Positions 12,101 to 21,077 are shown, numbered from the stretch's first letter. The stretch is 60,000 nt of DNA from Owenia fusiformis (GCA_903813345.2 CAIIXF020000002.1:5930001-5990000); one strand, 5' to 3'. A program made the numbers and translations. The notes: a model not told the origin generated them from the letters alone.

Positions 12101-13142
12101 GATGATACTTGGCAAATCAATGTAACTTTGGATGAGCTTTAAAATGATATATGACACATACTATGGGGACATTAGTGTATGTCTGCCTAGGGGGGCCCCC
12201 ATACTTTCGGGACACCCTGTAGTAAAGATTTAATTAAGGAGATTGACTTTAATGAGACTGTAAATCTATGAGACCAGTGATAAACAGACCATCTTTCTCA
12301 TAAAAACAAACATGCTTTCTATAACCACAGAGGAAAAAGGTCCACGGCTATAACATGTTTGGAATAACGGTTTACTGTGTCCATACCTTCCTCACAATTC
12401 GTTCCTCTAAATCCGGATTTACAGTCACATAGGTAGCTGTTAACTCCGTCGAAACAAGTTCCGTCGTTAAGACAGGGTGTTGGATCACATTCATCTATAA
12501 GTAAATTATATGATGAAATAATTAGTCGTATGTGAATTAGTGCATTTGGACTCTGGTGGCTCCGTTTTACGTCAGAGGTCCCCTGAAGTAATAAAGACGT
12601 TTAAGATTAATCGAAGAAACAAATATGTTTAAAGACTCGGGCAGGTCATTGTATTTAATACCCCTATATTCTCATCCATATTTTAATCTAAGGTCCTGTT
12701 CTGCATTCCTTAAAGATTTCCTTTATCTATCAAAGGGGGATTATTTTTTGGAATTTCATTATTTCAAAAATCTGACTTTAGAATTGAAATCGATGTGCAT
12801 GTAGTTTGAAACTGAAAATTAATTGAAATGCTAGTTAATTATGTATGTTTGACTATTCACCAAAATTGTTCATCCTCATTAACATTATATCATTAGTAAA
12901 ATGTAATTGTTGTATAAAATATATGGACTATACTATTACTTACTTTTTCGGAGCAATTCAACTGGAACAGCAATAGTCACCGCTACTATAAAAATGCAAA
13001 CCACACTCAATAATTGACGAATTTTGGAACAGTTGATTACGTAGGAAATGTCCTTGTTTTCAATTATGCAGCCGTTATCCCCTCCGTCCTCGTTAAATAC
13101 ATCGTTGGATATTTCTTCACTGGGCACCTCATCGTTCGACAT
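3038..13142 (-). CDS. Multi-EGF type II membrane protein gene (5' part, continues beyond window)
   Basis: Gene model from six minus-strand exons: 13142-12944, 12494-12387, 11029-10898, 5259-5095, 4443-4324 and 3148-3038. Each internal exon has an AG acceptor and a GT donor (gtatgg, gtaagt, gtatac, gtaatt, gtatgc), is a multiple of 3 long and is phase 1-1, so all are mutually compatible. Exon 1 encodes 66 residues with an acidic N-terminus and one hydrophobic stretch; there is no cleavable-looking signal, which suggests a type II anchor with an extracellular EGF array. Several EGFs start D(I/V)(D/N)EC, the calcium-binding EGF signature. Such proteins usually act in adhesion or ligand binding at the cell surface. 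The 3' end is not visible, so name and function are open. An additional exon may lie at 3842-4177. Confidence 0.75.
3503..3680. mobile_element. Palindromic MITE-like hairpin
   Basis: The left arm (from about 3511, AGACC...GTGTAA...GTCGAATACACCCTGCAGGG) is the reverse complement of the right arm ending near 3668 (CCCTAAAGGGTGTATTCGACG...GGTCT). The loop is about 60 bp. Both strands therefore encode nearly the same short open frames, which are artefacts of the palindrome. No transposase is present. Confidence 0.75.
3842..4177 (-). CDS. Candidate additional exon of the EGF gene, unknown domain
   Basis: An open frame of 111 codons on the same strand as, and between, two EGF exons. The sequence is protein-like rather than repeat-like: [16 protein letters not shown] near the start and [19 protein letters not shown] toward the end, with two cysteines and a balanced composition. 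Possible splice sites that keep phase 1 are an acceptor at GAATCGAG before TGTCAG and a donor GTGTAA or GTAATG near 3885-3890; both are weak. I do not recognise the domain. It could also be a chance open frame. Confidence 0.35.
   Translation of the reverse strand: MNRVSEMFHTVEVITCPHFNDSSKVYSSKRDGSDYLAESLKLQYGFTEKYEIFILLSTVKNKYHFEIYTRRNATPCEYSPLNSLFYDDTGMAVAYVFMSRVMYRPMREWGI
4324..4443 (-). CDS. Calcium-binding EGF-like exon (fifth recognised exon)
   Basis: Acceptor TTTTCAG before the exon, donor TTTAG|gtaatt, 120 bp, phase 1-1. The translation reads [19 protein letters not shown] then [15 protein letters not shown] and a final Cys. All six EGF cysteines are present, the N-terminal DVDEC is the calcium-binding signature, and N-H-A-T-C fits the C1q/complement-type cbEGF pattern. 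Confidence 0.9.
4715..5040. repeat. Dispersed repeat, direct copy at about 42505-42826
   Basis: Long collinear similarity with the intergenic stretch 42505-42826. Shared words include ACATTTATGGGTGAAGTTTC, CAGCTTGGCATATGAAATAT and GGATTTATATTGGCTGTTGT, and it ends at a shared CCATATTGTTTTTAT. No coding capacity was recognised. This copy sits in the intron just downstream of the 5095-5259 exon. Confidence 0.75.
5095..5259 (-). CDS. Extended EGF-like exon (fourth recognised exon)
   Basis: Acceptor TTTTTCAG, donor ATAG|gtatac, 165 bp, phase 1-1. It starts [17 protein letters not shown] and continues [14 protein letters not shown]. The spacing between the second and third cysteines is longer than usual, with an NETFVPGE insertion before C3. 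The [11 protein letters not shown] core is clearly EGF, and the N-terminal DIDEC indicates calcium binding. Confidence 0.88.
5260..6047. other. Intron sequence with homopolymer G tract
   Basis: It holds a run of about 14 G at 5317-5330 and a short internal inverted similarity (GCGATCGCC near 5330; GTGCGATCGCACC near 5523). Otherwise it is AT-rich with nothing codable. Confidence 0.4.
6408..7168. mobile_element. Possible nested insertion in the left fold-back arm
   Basis: GGCGCGACCCAGG at about 6409 is mirrored by CCTGGGTCGCGCC at about 7154-7167, and the pair falls inside the stretch missing from the opposite fold-back arm. Only about 13-14 bp are inverted and no target duplication is clear. 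The interior has no recognised coding sequence. Confidence 0.4.
8722..9150. repeat. T-rich low-complexity tract at the fold-back centre
   Basis: A dense mixture of TTTTC/TTTTG words. It yields long Phe/Leu/Cys/Ser-rich open frames in two frames (8722-9150 and 8805-9131) that resemble membrane proteins only because of composition. Treated as simple sequence, not genes. Confidence 0.75.
10898..11029 (-). CDS. Calcium-binding EGF-like exon (third recognised exon)
   Basis: Acceptor TTTTAG, perfect donor GTCG|gtaagt, 132 bp, phase 1-1. It reads [20 protein letters not shown] then [15 protein letters not shown] and closes with CVG. Six cysteines, the DINEC calcium-binding signature and the aromatic YGSF before C4 mark a textbook cbEGF module. 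Confidence 0.93.
11030..11577. other. Intron sequence between EGF exons
   Basis: AT-rich, no splice-bounded domain. It is followed directly by the inverted-repeat element that starts at 11578. Confidence 0.4.
11578..12219. mobile_element. TA-flanked inverted-repeat element (mariner-type MITE?)
   Basis: CAGGGTGTCCCGAAAGTATG at 11578 is mirrored by CATACTTTCGGGACACCCTG ending at 12219, and both ends are bordered by TA. The inverted arms continue with mismatches for about 150 bp (GTATGTGTCATATATCATT left; AATGATATATGACACATAC right). The central part has no convincing transposase on either strand. The minus strand has a degenerate stretch ([15 protein letters not shown]... YLERIAAV) that could be a transposase tail, but this is weak. 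TA duplication with such ends suits Tc1/mariner-like elements. Confidence 0.7.
12387..12494 (-). CDS. EGF-like exon (second recognised exon, first EGF)
   Basis: Acceptor CTTATAG, donor GAAG|gtatgg, 108 bp, phase 1-1. It reads [20 protein letters not shown] then [17 protein letters not shown]. All six cysteines are at canonical spacing with the LNDGTC and GFRGTNCE hallmarks. The short 36-residue module directly follows the anchor exon. Confidence 0.93.
12944..13142 (-). CDS. First exon of the EGF gene: cytoplasmic tail and membrane anchor
   Basis: Begins [16 protein letters not shown]; acidic, with no signal-like N-terminus. After the basic-containing INCSKIRQ comes the hydrophobic stretch [20 protein letters not shown] (about residues 44-63), then LLRK and the donor CGAAAAA|gtaagt. 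The exon is 199 bp from the ATG and ends in phase 1, matching the acceptor phase of every EGF exon downstream. A type II single-pass anchor is inferred; a long signal-anchor is the alternative. The start was chosen as the first ATG of the frame. Confidence 0.65.
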
Positions 13143-15142
13143 TTTTCTTGTTTATATCCTCAGGGGATTAGTCACAGACTGCATCTAGGACAGGCAAATA
13201 TAAATACACGGCAAAATCCACGTTCAATCTAAATTATTGTCCTTGAGGTCAAAACCACTTCTACGTGACAATAAAACGCTTCAAAACCAAATCGCATGTC
13301 ATGATATCCCCGGGATTATGCTTTAGTGCATTTAGTTCAGTGTAACACTGGATCAATATCCATGCATTTCGAAATAGAGATGTCTGAAGTCAAAATTGTA
13401 AGTCCTGTCAATAATCGTTTGTAGTAGGTTAAAGATCCATACCAAATGTCGTTCTCTGAACGCCTTTCAAACCTATAACGATTGTCGAGAATGATTCGTA
13501 AAAGTGATGCATATCATCTACATATATAACCAAATCATAAACATTCCATGAGATGTGATTATAGTTGTGTTATTATACTAAAACATAGTGATGGTGACGT
13601 CAACATTATAGGGAATATCAGGCGTCTCTGTGTCGCTCCATGGCTTTTTGTTGATTATTTTCAATTATATTATTCACATTTCTCCTGTTTTAATAATAAT
13701 TCGTTTGATTTTACTTAGGAAAGAGTTATATTAATATACTCAAATGTATTAGGCCTAATGCTCGTGTAAGCGAAATTGGAAAAGTCAACGTCGCCTGTAT
13801 TTGAGACCTTACATTTTGTATGTAGGTGTTTGTTTTTAGTAAATGATAATGATAGCTATTGATACTTAAATGAGATGTCACTTAATGTCAGCCGTCACTT
13901 CGACGCTGCATCATGAGAATTGTAATAATTTAAAATTCGATTCATAGTACAACATCTTCATTATTAGTGACATGGATTTGGGTTCGGATTGTGTGTGTGT
14001 GTTGTTCAATGAAGATGTGAAGAAAGGCGTCTTATTTAAAAGTACAAAACAACCAGAGCTTGACCATTAATTGATGTATTTCGTACCTACATGTAAAATG
14101 GTATTTTCGTTCTACCAAACGTGATCACGATTGTTTGATACATACTGTGTTGAGGTTTACCTCTCATAACATATTGTGTTTTGGTTATTAGATGATATTG
14201 TTTGGACAATGCATGATCTAACCAGTGTCCATGCAACACTGTTCGTTTGTGCACACCACCCTCATTTTGAGTGTTGTCTCAGTTCTCGAAATCGTTGTTC
14301 CCTCTTCAAAAGAGGAGACGTGAAAATCTTTCCTTTACTTTCTGAAAATCAAACAGAGATAGAAATTAAGAAAAGATATTCGGAACTTAAGAAGTAGTCT
14401 AATACATACATCTATATTACAATTATATTTACTAAGTATAGATAAAACCCCTTTAACCTTTTTATATACATTAATGACAATTTAACCACAAACGTGTGGA
14501 TATCCGTCATTTGTATTCCGTTTGAAAATTAAAAGAGATATTTAGTTTAGTTTGCGATTTGTATTACAAAGATCACGACAGATATCATCTACCTAATTAT
14601 AGATACTAGATATTAACTACATACTTATTATTCTAATGGACAACGATCTCCAGCGCTATCAAAACTACATGGTTGTCATGGTGCATGGTCAATACAAAGC
14701 AATTATAACTACATGGTTGTCATGGTGCATGGTCAATACAAAGCAATTATAACTACATGGTTGTCATGGTGCATGGTCAATACAAAGCAATTAGTTATTC
14801 AATGCTTTTCCTTTTATTTCAATATGTCAAATGATAAGAAAAAAAAATATCGTAAACCTGAGTCGTGTTCAGAAGTTAAATATTATAATAATTTCATGAT
14901 TACAGTATACCGCTGGATTTCGGATAAAATAAAGTTGATGAAAGTATTTACAGCAAATATTATTATTAACATCAGAGGTCTTTATTCAGTGCAATTATAT
15001 CACGATCATGACACGTGTAGAAACTAGTACCTGGTACATAGAAATGTTAAATTGAATGAGGAAATATATTATTAAATACCTGACGTGCATTACATTTTAA
15101 TTAACTGTTACTGTTTCAAATAATAACTATCTACGGATTTCT
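13143..15142. other. Intergenic region between the EGF gene and the SRCR cluster
   Basis: The two genes diverge from here, so promoters of both may lie inside. It holds a short open frame at 14176-14397 that I cannot assign and a 44-bp tandem repeat at 14664-14795. Nothing else is supported. Confidence 0.5.
14664..14795. repeat. 44-bp tandem repeat, three copies
   Basis: The unit starting ACTACATGGTTGTCATGGTG recurs at 14664, 14708 and 14752, essentially identical in each copy. Perfect conservation implies recent origin. Confidence 0.95.
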
Positions 15143-15190
15143 ATGATGCGACTTTGTGGTGCCATTCTGGTTGTCGCATTTTTAAAACGA
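15143..15190 (+). pseudogene. Signal-peptide exon remnant of SRCR copy 1
   Basis: Reads [14 protein letters not shown], nearly identical to the first exons of copies 2 and 3, and is preceded by the shared TATCTACGGATTTC. The homology stops at TTTTTAA, so the donor AGCA|gtgagt is lost and the frame runs into KRF. Confidence 0.8.
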
Positions 15191-16264
15191 TTTATTCTTT
15201 CTCGTTAAAATAGAATAGGTATGTTGTGTCATATCTTCCTGAAACAAATTGTCAATTCTGTAATTTGTATCAAACAGAAAATATCGAAAAGATTTTTTAA
15301 TAAAGAAACATGTTGGAATAATTTCTCTGCCTTTATATCGGATTTTTTTATTAGATAAACATATAGGCCTAAAAAATATACTATCTTCCGTAAACAGGTA
15401 ACTATTAAAGGCACTAATATTATACATGTCACTCAGATGTGTCATATCTTCCGAAATCGAATAGTTTAAGATGTACATGTGCACTGTACAGTGTGTTTTA
15501 AAAGACAACAACAAAAACATTGCAAAATCACAAAATCAGTGATACCTTCATTGATTACATTTAGTTAACCATGACGCCACACGTCTCTTCTTTTCAATTG
15601 TACGCATGTATGCACAATTGTCCAAAATCTGCTCTGAATTAAGTTTTAGGCATGGTACTCTACGACAGAGAATCACAGGTTGCTGTTCTCTGCCAGAACC
15701 CACAGATGATTCAAAAAGCTTTGCGTGTCGTGTGTCATGAAGAGATTAGCCAATATTTACTTGCAGAGAAATTATGGACATGGAATGTAGTTTGCATGAG
15801 TAATCATTCACAAGATAACAGAAAATGATAGCAACTGACTTTACTGTTTTATTAATGCCACTTCTTTTTTTCAAATGTGTAATGTGCTGTTAAAGTGTCT
15901 TTCTAAGACTTAGAAGGAGAAATATGAGATTTCGAGCCATATGTCTCAAGAAAATGCTCTTACCTATCTAGTAGGATGAGTTCAGGTGCCAAAAACAGCT
16001 GATCAAAGGATATATATCATTTTCTAATTGAAAATTTTTGTTGAGCCCTGCATTTTTAACACTGTTTTGACAGGAAGTCATACCCAAAATGAAAACTGAA
16101 TAAAACAACATTTATCCTAAATGTAGATCAAAAAACTTACTCAGACATACAAAATGTTATTATAAGTAGTAATGCTGATCATTTCTAAGAAAATTAAGCA
16201 TATAAATAAGACTTTTTTCGTCCATGATTATATAGATAAAGAATTACTTCAATCAGGAAGCTTT
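15191..16264. other. AT-rich DNA replacing the 5' introns and exons of copy 1
   Basis: No trace of the SRCR exon 2, 3 or 4 sequences was found here. A phrase like 'cactcgaatgtgtcatatctt' recurs around 15226, 15426, 16848 and 16898, an old short duplication. Two minus-strand open frames (15182-15520, 15229-15432) look like chance. Confidence 0.4.
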
Positions 16265-16345
16265 GATTATTTGGTGTAGTGGTTAGAGCTTTGGACTCAA
16301 TAGACTTTTATTCCAAAAGATCTGGGTTCGAATCCCACAGGTGGA
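16265..16345 (+). tRNA. tRNA-like sequence, probably a SINE head or tRNA pseudogene
   Basis: It contains a box A-like TGGTGTAGTGGTTAGAGC (16272-16289) and a perfect box B GGTTCGAATCC (16325-16335). A five-base anticodon stem TTGGA/TCCAA can form around an oversized 16-nt loop beginning CTCAA. The first seven bases (GATTATT) cannot pair with the seven after the T arm (AGGTGGA), so no acceptor stem forms. A T-rich stretch follows at 16349-16378. A pol III promoter relic is more likely than a working tRNA. Confidence 0.5.
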
Positions 16346-16958
16346 ATATATCTTTATTTTATTTTTTTTTTTTATTTTGATCCACAATATTTCTAAAATA
16401 AATTTTATATATGGCACTCAAACCATATTTAGTATTTCCAAGTGTTTTAATTTTTAGTTGAAATCATGGAAAGTTACTTTAACTAAGTATCATGGATGCC
16501 GATAAACACATTAAGTGAAATAATTTTTCTTATTATAACTAAGTATGAAATGTATACCATGTAAGTCTTGTGACTAAAAGTTAATCTTCGGTCCAATGAT
16601 TTACCTGATTGCATAATAAGGATCGATTGAATTAGGATGTTTCAAACTTGGCACAACGACATTTTTAATGTTCGAATAAACAATGATTTTTCAGTGGTCC
16701 ATGATCGTATATGAACAAATGACATATCATTTGAAAGAGGAGACATGTGGCTTTATTGTAAACTAAATTAAACTGATCTACTCATTACTGAATTTATGCT
16801 TTTACAATGTTATTGTTCGCGTTTCTTGAAACGCATTGTATAACTCATTCGAATGTGTCGTATCTTCCTTGATCAATAAATGTATTCACTATTATAACTC
16901 ACTCGAATGTGTCATATATTTTTAAATTTAGTAACTGTTAAATGTGTTCACTATATAG

Positions 16959-17576
16959 GTCACTCAAAATGTGATGACGAAATCCGTTTGACTAACTCGG
17001 GTATTATAAAGCATAAACCTGAGGGATTCTGGGTAAAGGTGTGCTATTTAGGATACAGATTCATACTAGAAAAGGTCCTCGCAGATGTAGCATGTAGACA
17101 ACTTGGCTACACTTTTGGTATATCGGGGGGTGTGCTGAGAATTTTTGAAGGCCCTTATGGAAATTACGATATCGAATGTGATGGGACAGAACAGAAACTA
17201 CAGGATTGCAAACGATTTCGTTACGATGATGATGACAAAAGATTTTGCTGGAACAGCCTTAATGTCATATGTGAACCCAAATTTAGACTTAGACAAGAAC
17301 TGGTTACATCTGGTTTAAAAGCTGGATTTTTGGAAATCTATACCCCAAGAGGATGGTTACAAGCATTTTACGTATCACCATATGTGGGATGTAAATGGCT
17401 TGGCTTGGGGACAGCATTTGCCACAACAAAAGATAGCACTGGATGGGCACATACTTCTGCTTACGTATATTGTGACTTCATTGAGGAGCTCTCAGAATGT
17501 ATAAGTATTAGTATAGGAGACAAAAGATGCCCTGCCAATCCACGTTGGACATCGTGTTCAGACGAGCCATTGAAAA
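16959..17576 (+). CDS. Open two-domain SRCR exon of copy 1 (equivalent to exons 4+5 fused)
   Basis: Acceptor CTATATAG, donor AAAA|gtatgt, 618 bp, phase 1-1 and uninterrupted. The first SRCR domain runs from CDDEIRLTNSGIIKHKPEGF through DVACRQLGYTFG and [13 protein letters not shown] to VICE. A second, divergent domain runs from [18 protein letters not shown] to RWTSCSDEP. Unlike copies 2 and 3, the first domain is not split after VCYL by an intron. Conserved cysteines and the VACRQLG core define SRCR. Expression is doubtful because flanking exons are lost. Confidence 0.7.
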
Positions 17577-17599
17577 GTATGTAAACATTTATACATGAA

Positions 17600-17745
17600 T
17601 ACATCAAGGTAAAGCCAGAGTTTCCTTACACCGGCCAAGTTGAAGTGCATATCCCAAATAAGCCAATAGGATCTATTTGTGCCACAGGCTGGGGCATAAA
17701 AGAAACACAAGTGGTATGCAGACAGGCCGGAGCATTCAAGTCCTT
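17600..17745 (+). pseudogene. Exon 7 remnant (half SRCR domain) of copy 1
   Basis: Matches exon 7 of copies 2 and 3 from CATGAATACATCAAGGTAAA onward; the frame encodes [18 protein letters not shown] and [10 protein letters not shown]. The acceptor CAAATAG|GTATCC is replaced by CATTTATAC, and the donor end (GAAGTAAAG|gtaagt) is missing where a hairpin begins. Confidence 0.8.
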
Positions 17746-17756
17746 CGGAATATATT

Positions 17757-17855
17757 TATATTTTGTTTTCCTTTGAATATTCATCAAAAATAATCTTTAT
17801 AAGAATTTAAAAAAGATTATTTTTGATAAATATTCAAAGGAAAACAAAAAATATA
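17757..17855. mobile_element. Hairpin MITE-like palindrome
   Basis: The left arm TTTGTTTTCCTTTGAATATT...AAAATAATCTT is mirrored by AAGATTATTTT...AATATTCAAAGGAAAACAAA, arms of about 40 bp with a loop of about 15 bp. It sits exactly where the exon 7 homology of copy 1 stops. Confidence 0.8.
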
Positions 17856-17912
17856 TATATTGCTATATTTTGACTTTCGATTTCAATTTACACACTGTAT
17901 TCTCTCTTGCTC

Positions 17913-18055
17913 AGATGAACCCATCTATGTAGGCGTCGACACAAATATATAACAGGAGGCAGCATTGACCCGATATTGATGAGTGATGTAAAATGTAGTG
18001 GTAAAACATTGCCGAGTGTACCTTTAAGTTTGGTGATGAAGCGTCTTGCATATCT
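17913..18055 (+). pseudogene. Exon 8 of SRCR copy 1, first fragment
   Basis: After the acceptor TTGCTCAG the sequence is collinear with exon 8 of copies 2 and 3 (CCCATCTATGTAGGCG; GATATTGATGAGTGATG). It lacks a base in the AATATATAACAGG region and several around the GGTAAAACATTGCC stretch, which breaks the frame. It ends at the inverted-repeat insertion. Confidence 0.85.
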
Positions 18056-20184
18056 CGTCGCATGAGAATAACTTTGTACTAACTGCCATTTTCAAAAAAA
18101 TTGAGATAGACATGGAATTTTACTATTTGAAACACAGGCTTTCATCTCAGATACATGCCCCATCTCAATTCCCTCTCATTAAGCTAGAATTCAGTGTGAA
18201 ATTGTACCATCTCCAGACAAACAGCTTATTTCTAATTTCAAATTGTCATATCTGATATCAACTGTTTCAACCAATCAACTCTCTAAGAATTGGTCATGTG
18301 ACTTGCAAAACTTGGAGTTATAACAATCTTATATTAAAACGAAGTATGCCAATATGCATGTTATTGTATCTAGAATGAAATAATGTTTTGTAACACAATA
18401 CCATGCCAGTTTGCATGCCTGGCCTTTCATGTTTTTGTTTTAGAACTATTACAAGTAGATCAAAAAAATAAAATGATACAGTATGTGTAATCCCATGCAT
18501 ATTCAAATTATATGCCCACAATTACTCTTTGTATTATGGATGCTCATTGGATTATTCATGGCCACATGATATGAAAAGCAGTCAAAAGTACATTTTATCT
18601 TCCCTGCTACCAGGTCTTATAGGGGTTTGAATGGCCAAATGCAATAGAAATGCATATACGAAGCTGTCATCATTAAATGTTGAAAATGAAAGACTACTTA
18701 TTTGTTTCTTCAAATAGAGTACATAATAATAGGTTATATACTAGATATAGTAATCAAAACAAATAGTAACTGTCATATTTTGCACTACATCGCTCAAAGG
18801 CAATCACTGTCTGTATACTATTGAAATCTCTTTCAAAATGATGTTTTATAGTTTGTGGAAAAAAGCTAAATCTATTTAAACTAGCTTTAACTTTTACTGA
18901 CCATACACTATATCAATAAGGAGTTATCTTTATGTTAGTATAGTCCCTTAAAACACTTATTTTATTTTCTCTTTATCTATGATTTACTTTGCGCTTTTCA
19001 CTGAACATCTGGGATCTTTTTAGTTATTTTATTACTAGTATGTTTTTCAGATTTGTCCTTTCTTTTGCATATTTGGGATCATTGTTTTTAGATCATCTAC
19101 ATTTTATTTTGGAAAAGTAACAAATTGGTAAATTTCTTTACAAAGAGCCACTCTAAGTCTCCACTTCTACAATTGCTTCAATTCCCAATTGTACTCCACA
19201 GAGTAGCAAACAACAGAAAATGAATGGATAATGATAGCTGCATTCCAAAAAACAAAATGTGATTACCTAAATCGAGGTTTCATCACTTCATTAATCTAAA
19301 ATGAATTAGAAATTATTTTTTTATTTTCAAATTTCTTCCATGTGTATGTAATAAAAATTGGTTATGTCTTAGGCCCTAAGGATCTGAAACCTGCTGGTCA
19401 AAATGGAATTACGGACCAGTTGCAATGTTATTCTCCTATACCCAGTGAAAAAATCAACTGGTCTGTATCAAAAATAACCTGATAATGACCAGCGGACCGG
19501 CCCTTAGGGGCTACATTGTAATGTGGTGGGAGGTTTAGGCTACAGGGTTTATACCGAGGGAAATATGTGGGGGACCGTATTGGCATCATTGGTTTCAATG
19601 CATTGTACTTCTGCCTTAGTTTCAAAGGCAATAAATTCTTTTTGAAGGGTGTCCTGAGATTCCAAAATTAAGAAATAATTGTAATTATTTGAGAAATTGA
19701 TTTTAAAGTTTTATAAATTGAATTTTCTTTATTTTATTAAATAATATTCTTTGGTTTTTGAAGATTTTTTTACAAAGCAAAACATTATTTTTCATTCTAG
19801 ATACAATAACATGCATATTGGCATACTTTGTTTTAATATAAGATTGTTATAACTCCAAGTTTTGCAAGTCACATGACCAATTCTTAGAGAGTTGATTGGT
19901 TGAAACAGTTGATATCAGATATGACAATTTGAAATTAGAAATAAGCTGTTATTCCGGTGGGAACTTGTATCAACTCCATTTCCATAGTTTTAAAAAAGGA
20001 TCTTGTAAATTGTTTCAAGGTATGATATTTCATATAAGATATCTCTAGGGTGAAACCAGGTGACATACAAAAATCAAGTTTCACATAGCAATACTAAGTA
20101 AGATACAGACCTCTAAACTTTCAAACCTTGATTTCTCAGTTCCGTAAAAATGTGAGATAGTACAAAGTTATTCTCATGCGACGA
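18055..20184. mobile_element. 2.1-kb element with long inverted repeats, inserted in exon 8 of copy 1
   Basis: The terminal 27 bp (TCGTCGCATGAGAATAACTT at 18055) are perfectly mirrored at 20158-20184. A second, inner block 18220-18390 is the near-exact reverse complement of 19778-19950. Between the terminal 27 bp and the inner block the arms are diverged. The interior 18391-19777 is AT-rich with no recognised transposase. The coding homology resumes immediately after the right end. A clean target duplication is not visible (possibly TCT). Confidence 0.85.
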
Positions 20185-20590
20185 ATTCTAACAAAAGGGC
20201 CCGCGTTTTTTGTCATCAGATACAGATATGGAAGCCATTAAAGCGTGGGCTTATTCAGCTGAATATCGGGCATCGGGGACAAGACAAATGGCGGTGGTTA
20301 TGTGATGATGATAAGAATAAAATTAAAACACTAGCGATGTATTTTGCTTCTCAGCAACTGGTAAAAGAAATTCAAAGCAAAGCAATTACCTCCTGGATAT
20401 GATGTTTCCATTCGTAGGGTGCGTGGATATTTACTTTCTCGTAGGAAGTACATACCTCGTCTTTCATTTTATTGGCCTGTTGTCAAATTAAAATGTCTGG
20501 GTCATGAATTTTCTATAGGGCAGTGCGAATTGGAAGAAAGTTACAACCTGTACGCAACTGACTGTCTTTGAATGTCGTGGACGTCGTAAA
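20185..20590 (+). pseudogene. Exon 8 of SRCR copy 1, second fragment
   Basis: Resumes at AAGGGCCCGCGTTTTTTGTC and follows the last SRCR domain of the intact copies: ACAAATGGCGGTGGTTATGT, then TATTGGCCTGTTGTCAA, then GGTCATGAATTTTCTATAGG. Small indels break the frame (GTGATGATGATAAG, GAAAGTTACAACCTGTACG). Confidence 0.85.
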
Positions 20591-21077
20591 TATTGACTTT
20601 ATTTGCATCATGTGACGCACGGGTACAAATCAGACCCAATGATAAATTGAGAGCGTTTGAGGATCCACGCCAGCAATCTCACAGTATCATTGGGTCTGGT
20701 GAGCGACCATAGGACACGATGAGATGATATTTAAATGTAAATGTTGCCAACATCAAATAAAACACTTATTACAAATTAAAACCATTAAACACCTTAAGTT
20801 CATGATTTTGTCACAATATTCGATATTGTCTGTACCCTCTGTAAAGAAAACACTCGGTAGCGTAAAGACCATATATCACGCGATTCCCCTCTTCTATGCT
20901 GAATTTAGTGCTTACATTTACATGTAAATCTGCTGAATTTATTGAATGTACAAATTACGTCTAGTTCTTTTAAAGTAACTTCTGAAATCGCGTATTTTCA
21001 GCGACATTGAGTAAAGGTATCAATGGCTATATGAATAGCTAATGCTATTATTTGCGAAAAACAAAAACTTATGCCCG
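20591..21077. other. Downstream paralogous flank of copy 1
   Basis: The 3' flank is paralogous to the flank after copy 2 (to about 42225): shared CTGTACCCTCTGTAAAGAAA-like and ACAAATTACGTCTAGTTCTT phrases. It includes an inverted pair CAGACCCAATGAT (20631) and ATCATTGGGTCTG (20687), and AATAAA at 20756-20761. No gene. Confidence 0.55.
20756..20761 (+). terminator. Polyadenylation signal of SRCR copy 1
   Basis: AATAAA in CATCAAATAAAACACTTATT, at the same relative position as the AATAAA of copies 2 (41879) and 3 (57309). Confidence 0.5.

Larger units (their letters stand above)
15143..20590 (+). pseudogene. SRCR gene copy 1, decayed
   Basis: Collinear with copies 2 and 3 but broken. The signal-peptide exon (15143-15190) is followed not by the AGCA|gtgagt donor of the others but by unrelated AT-rich sequence. 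Counterparts of exons 2, 3 and 6 are absent. The two-domain exon 16959-17576 is open. The exon 7 remnant (17600-17745) follows after only about 25 bp and lost its acceptor. Exon 8 (17913-18055 and 20185-20590) carries a frameshift and a 2.1-kb inverted-repeat insertion, plus further indels near the end. A polyadenylation signal AATAAA remains at 20756. The 618-bp exon could still be expressed from a chimaeric transcript. Confidence 0.85.

Noticed and set aside
14176-14397. 73-codon open frame between the EGF gene and the SRCR cluster
   Set aside because: No recognised motif, no paralogous copy and no splice context; chance length in AT-rich DNA.
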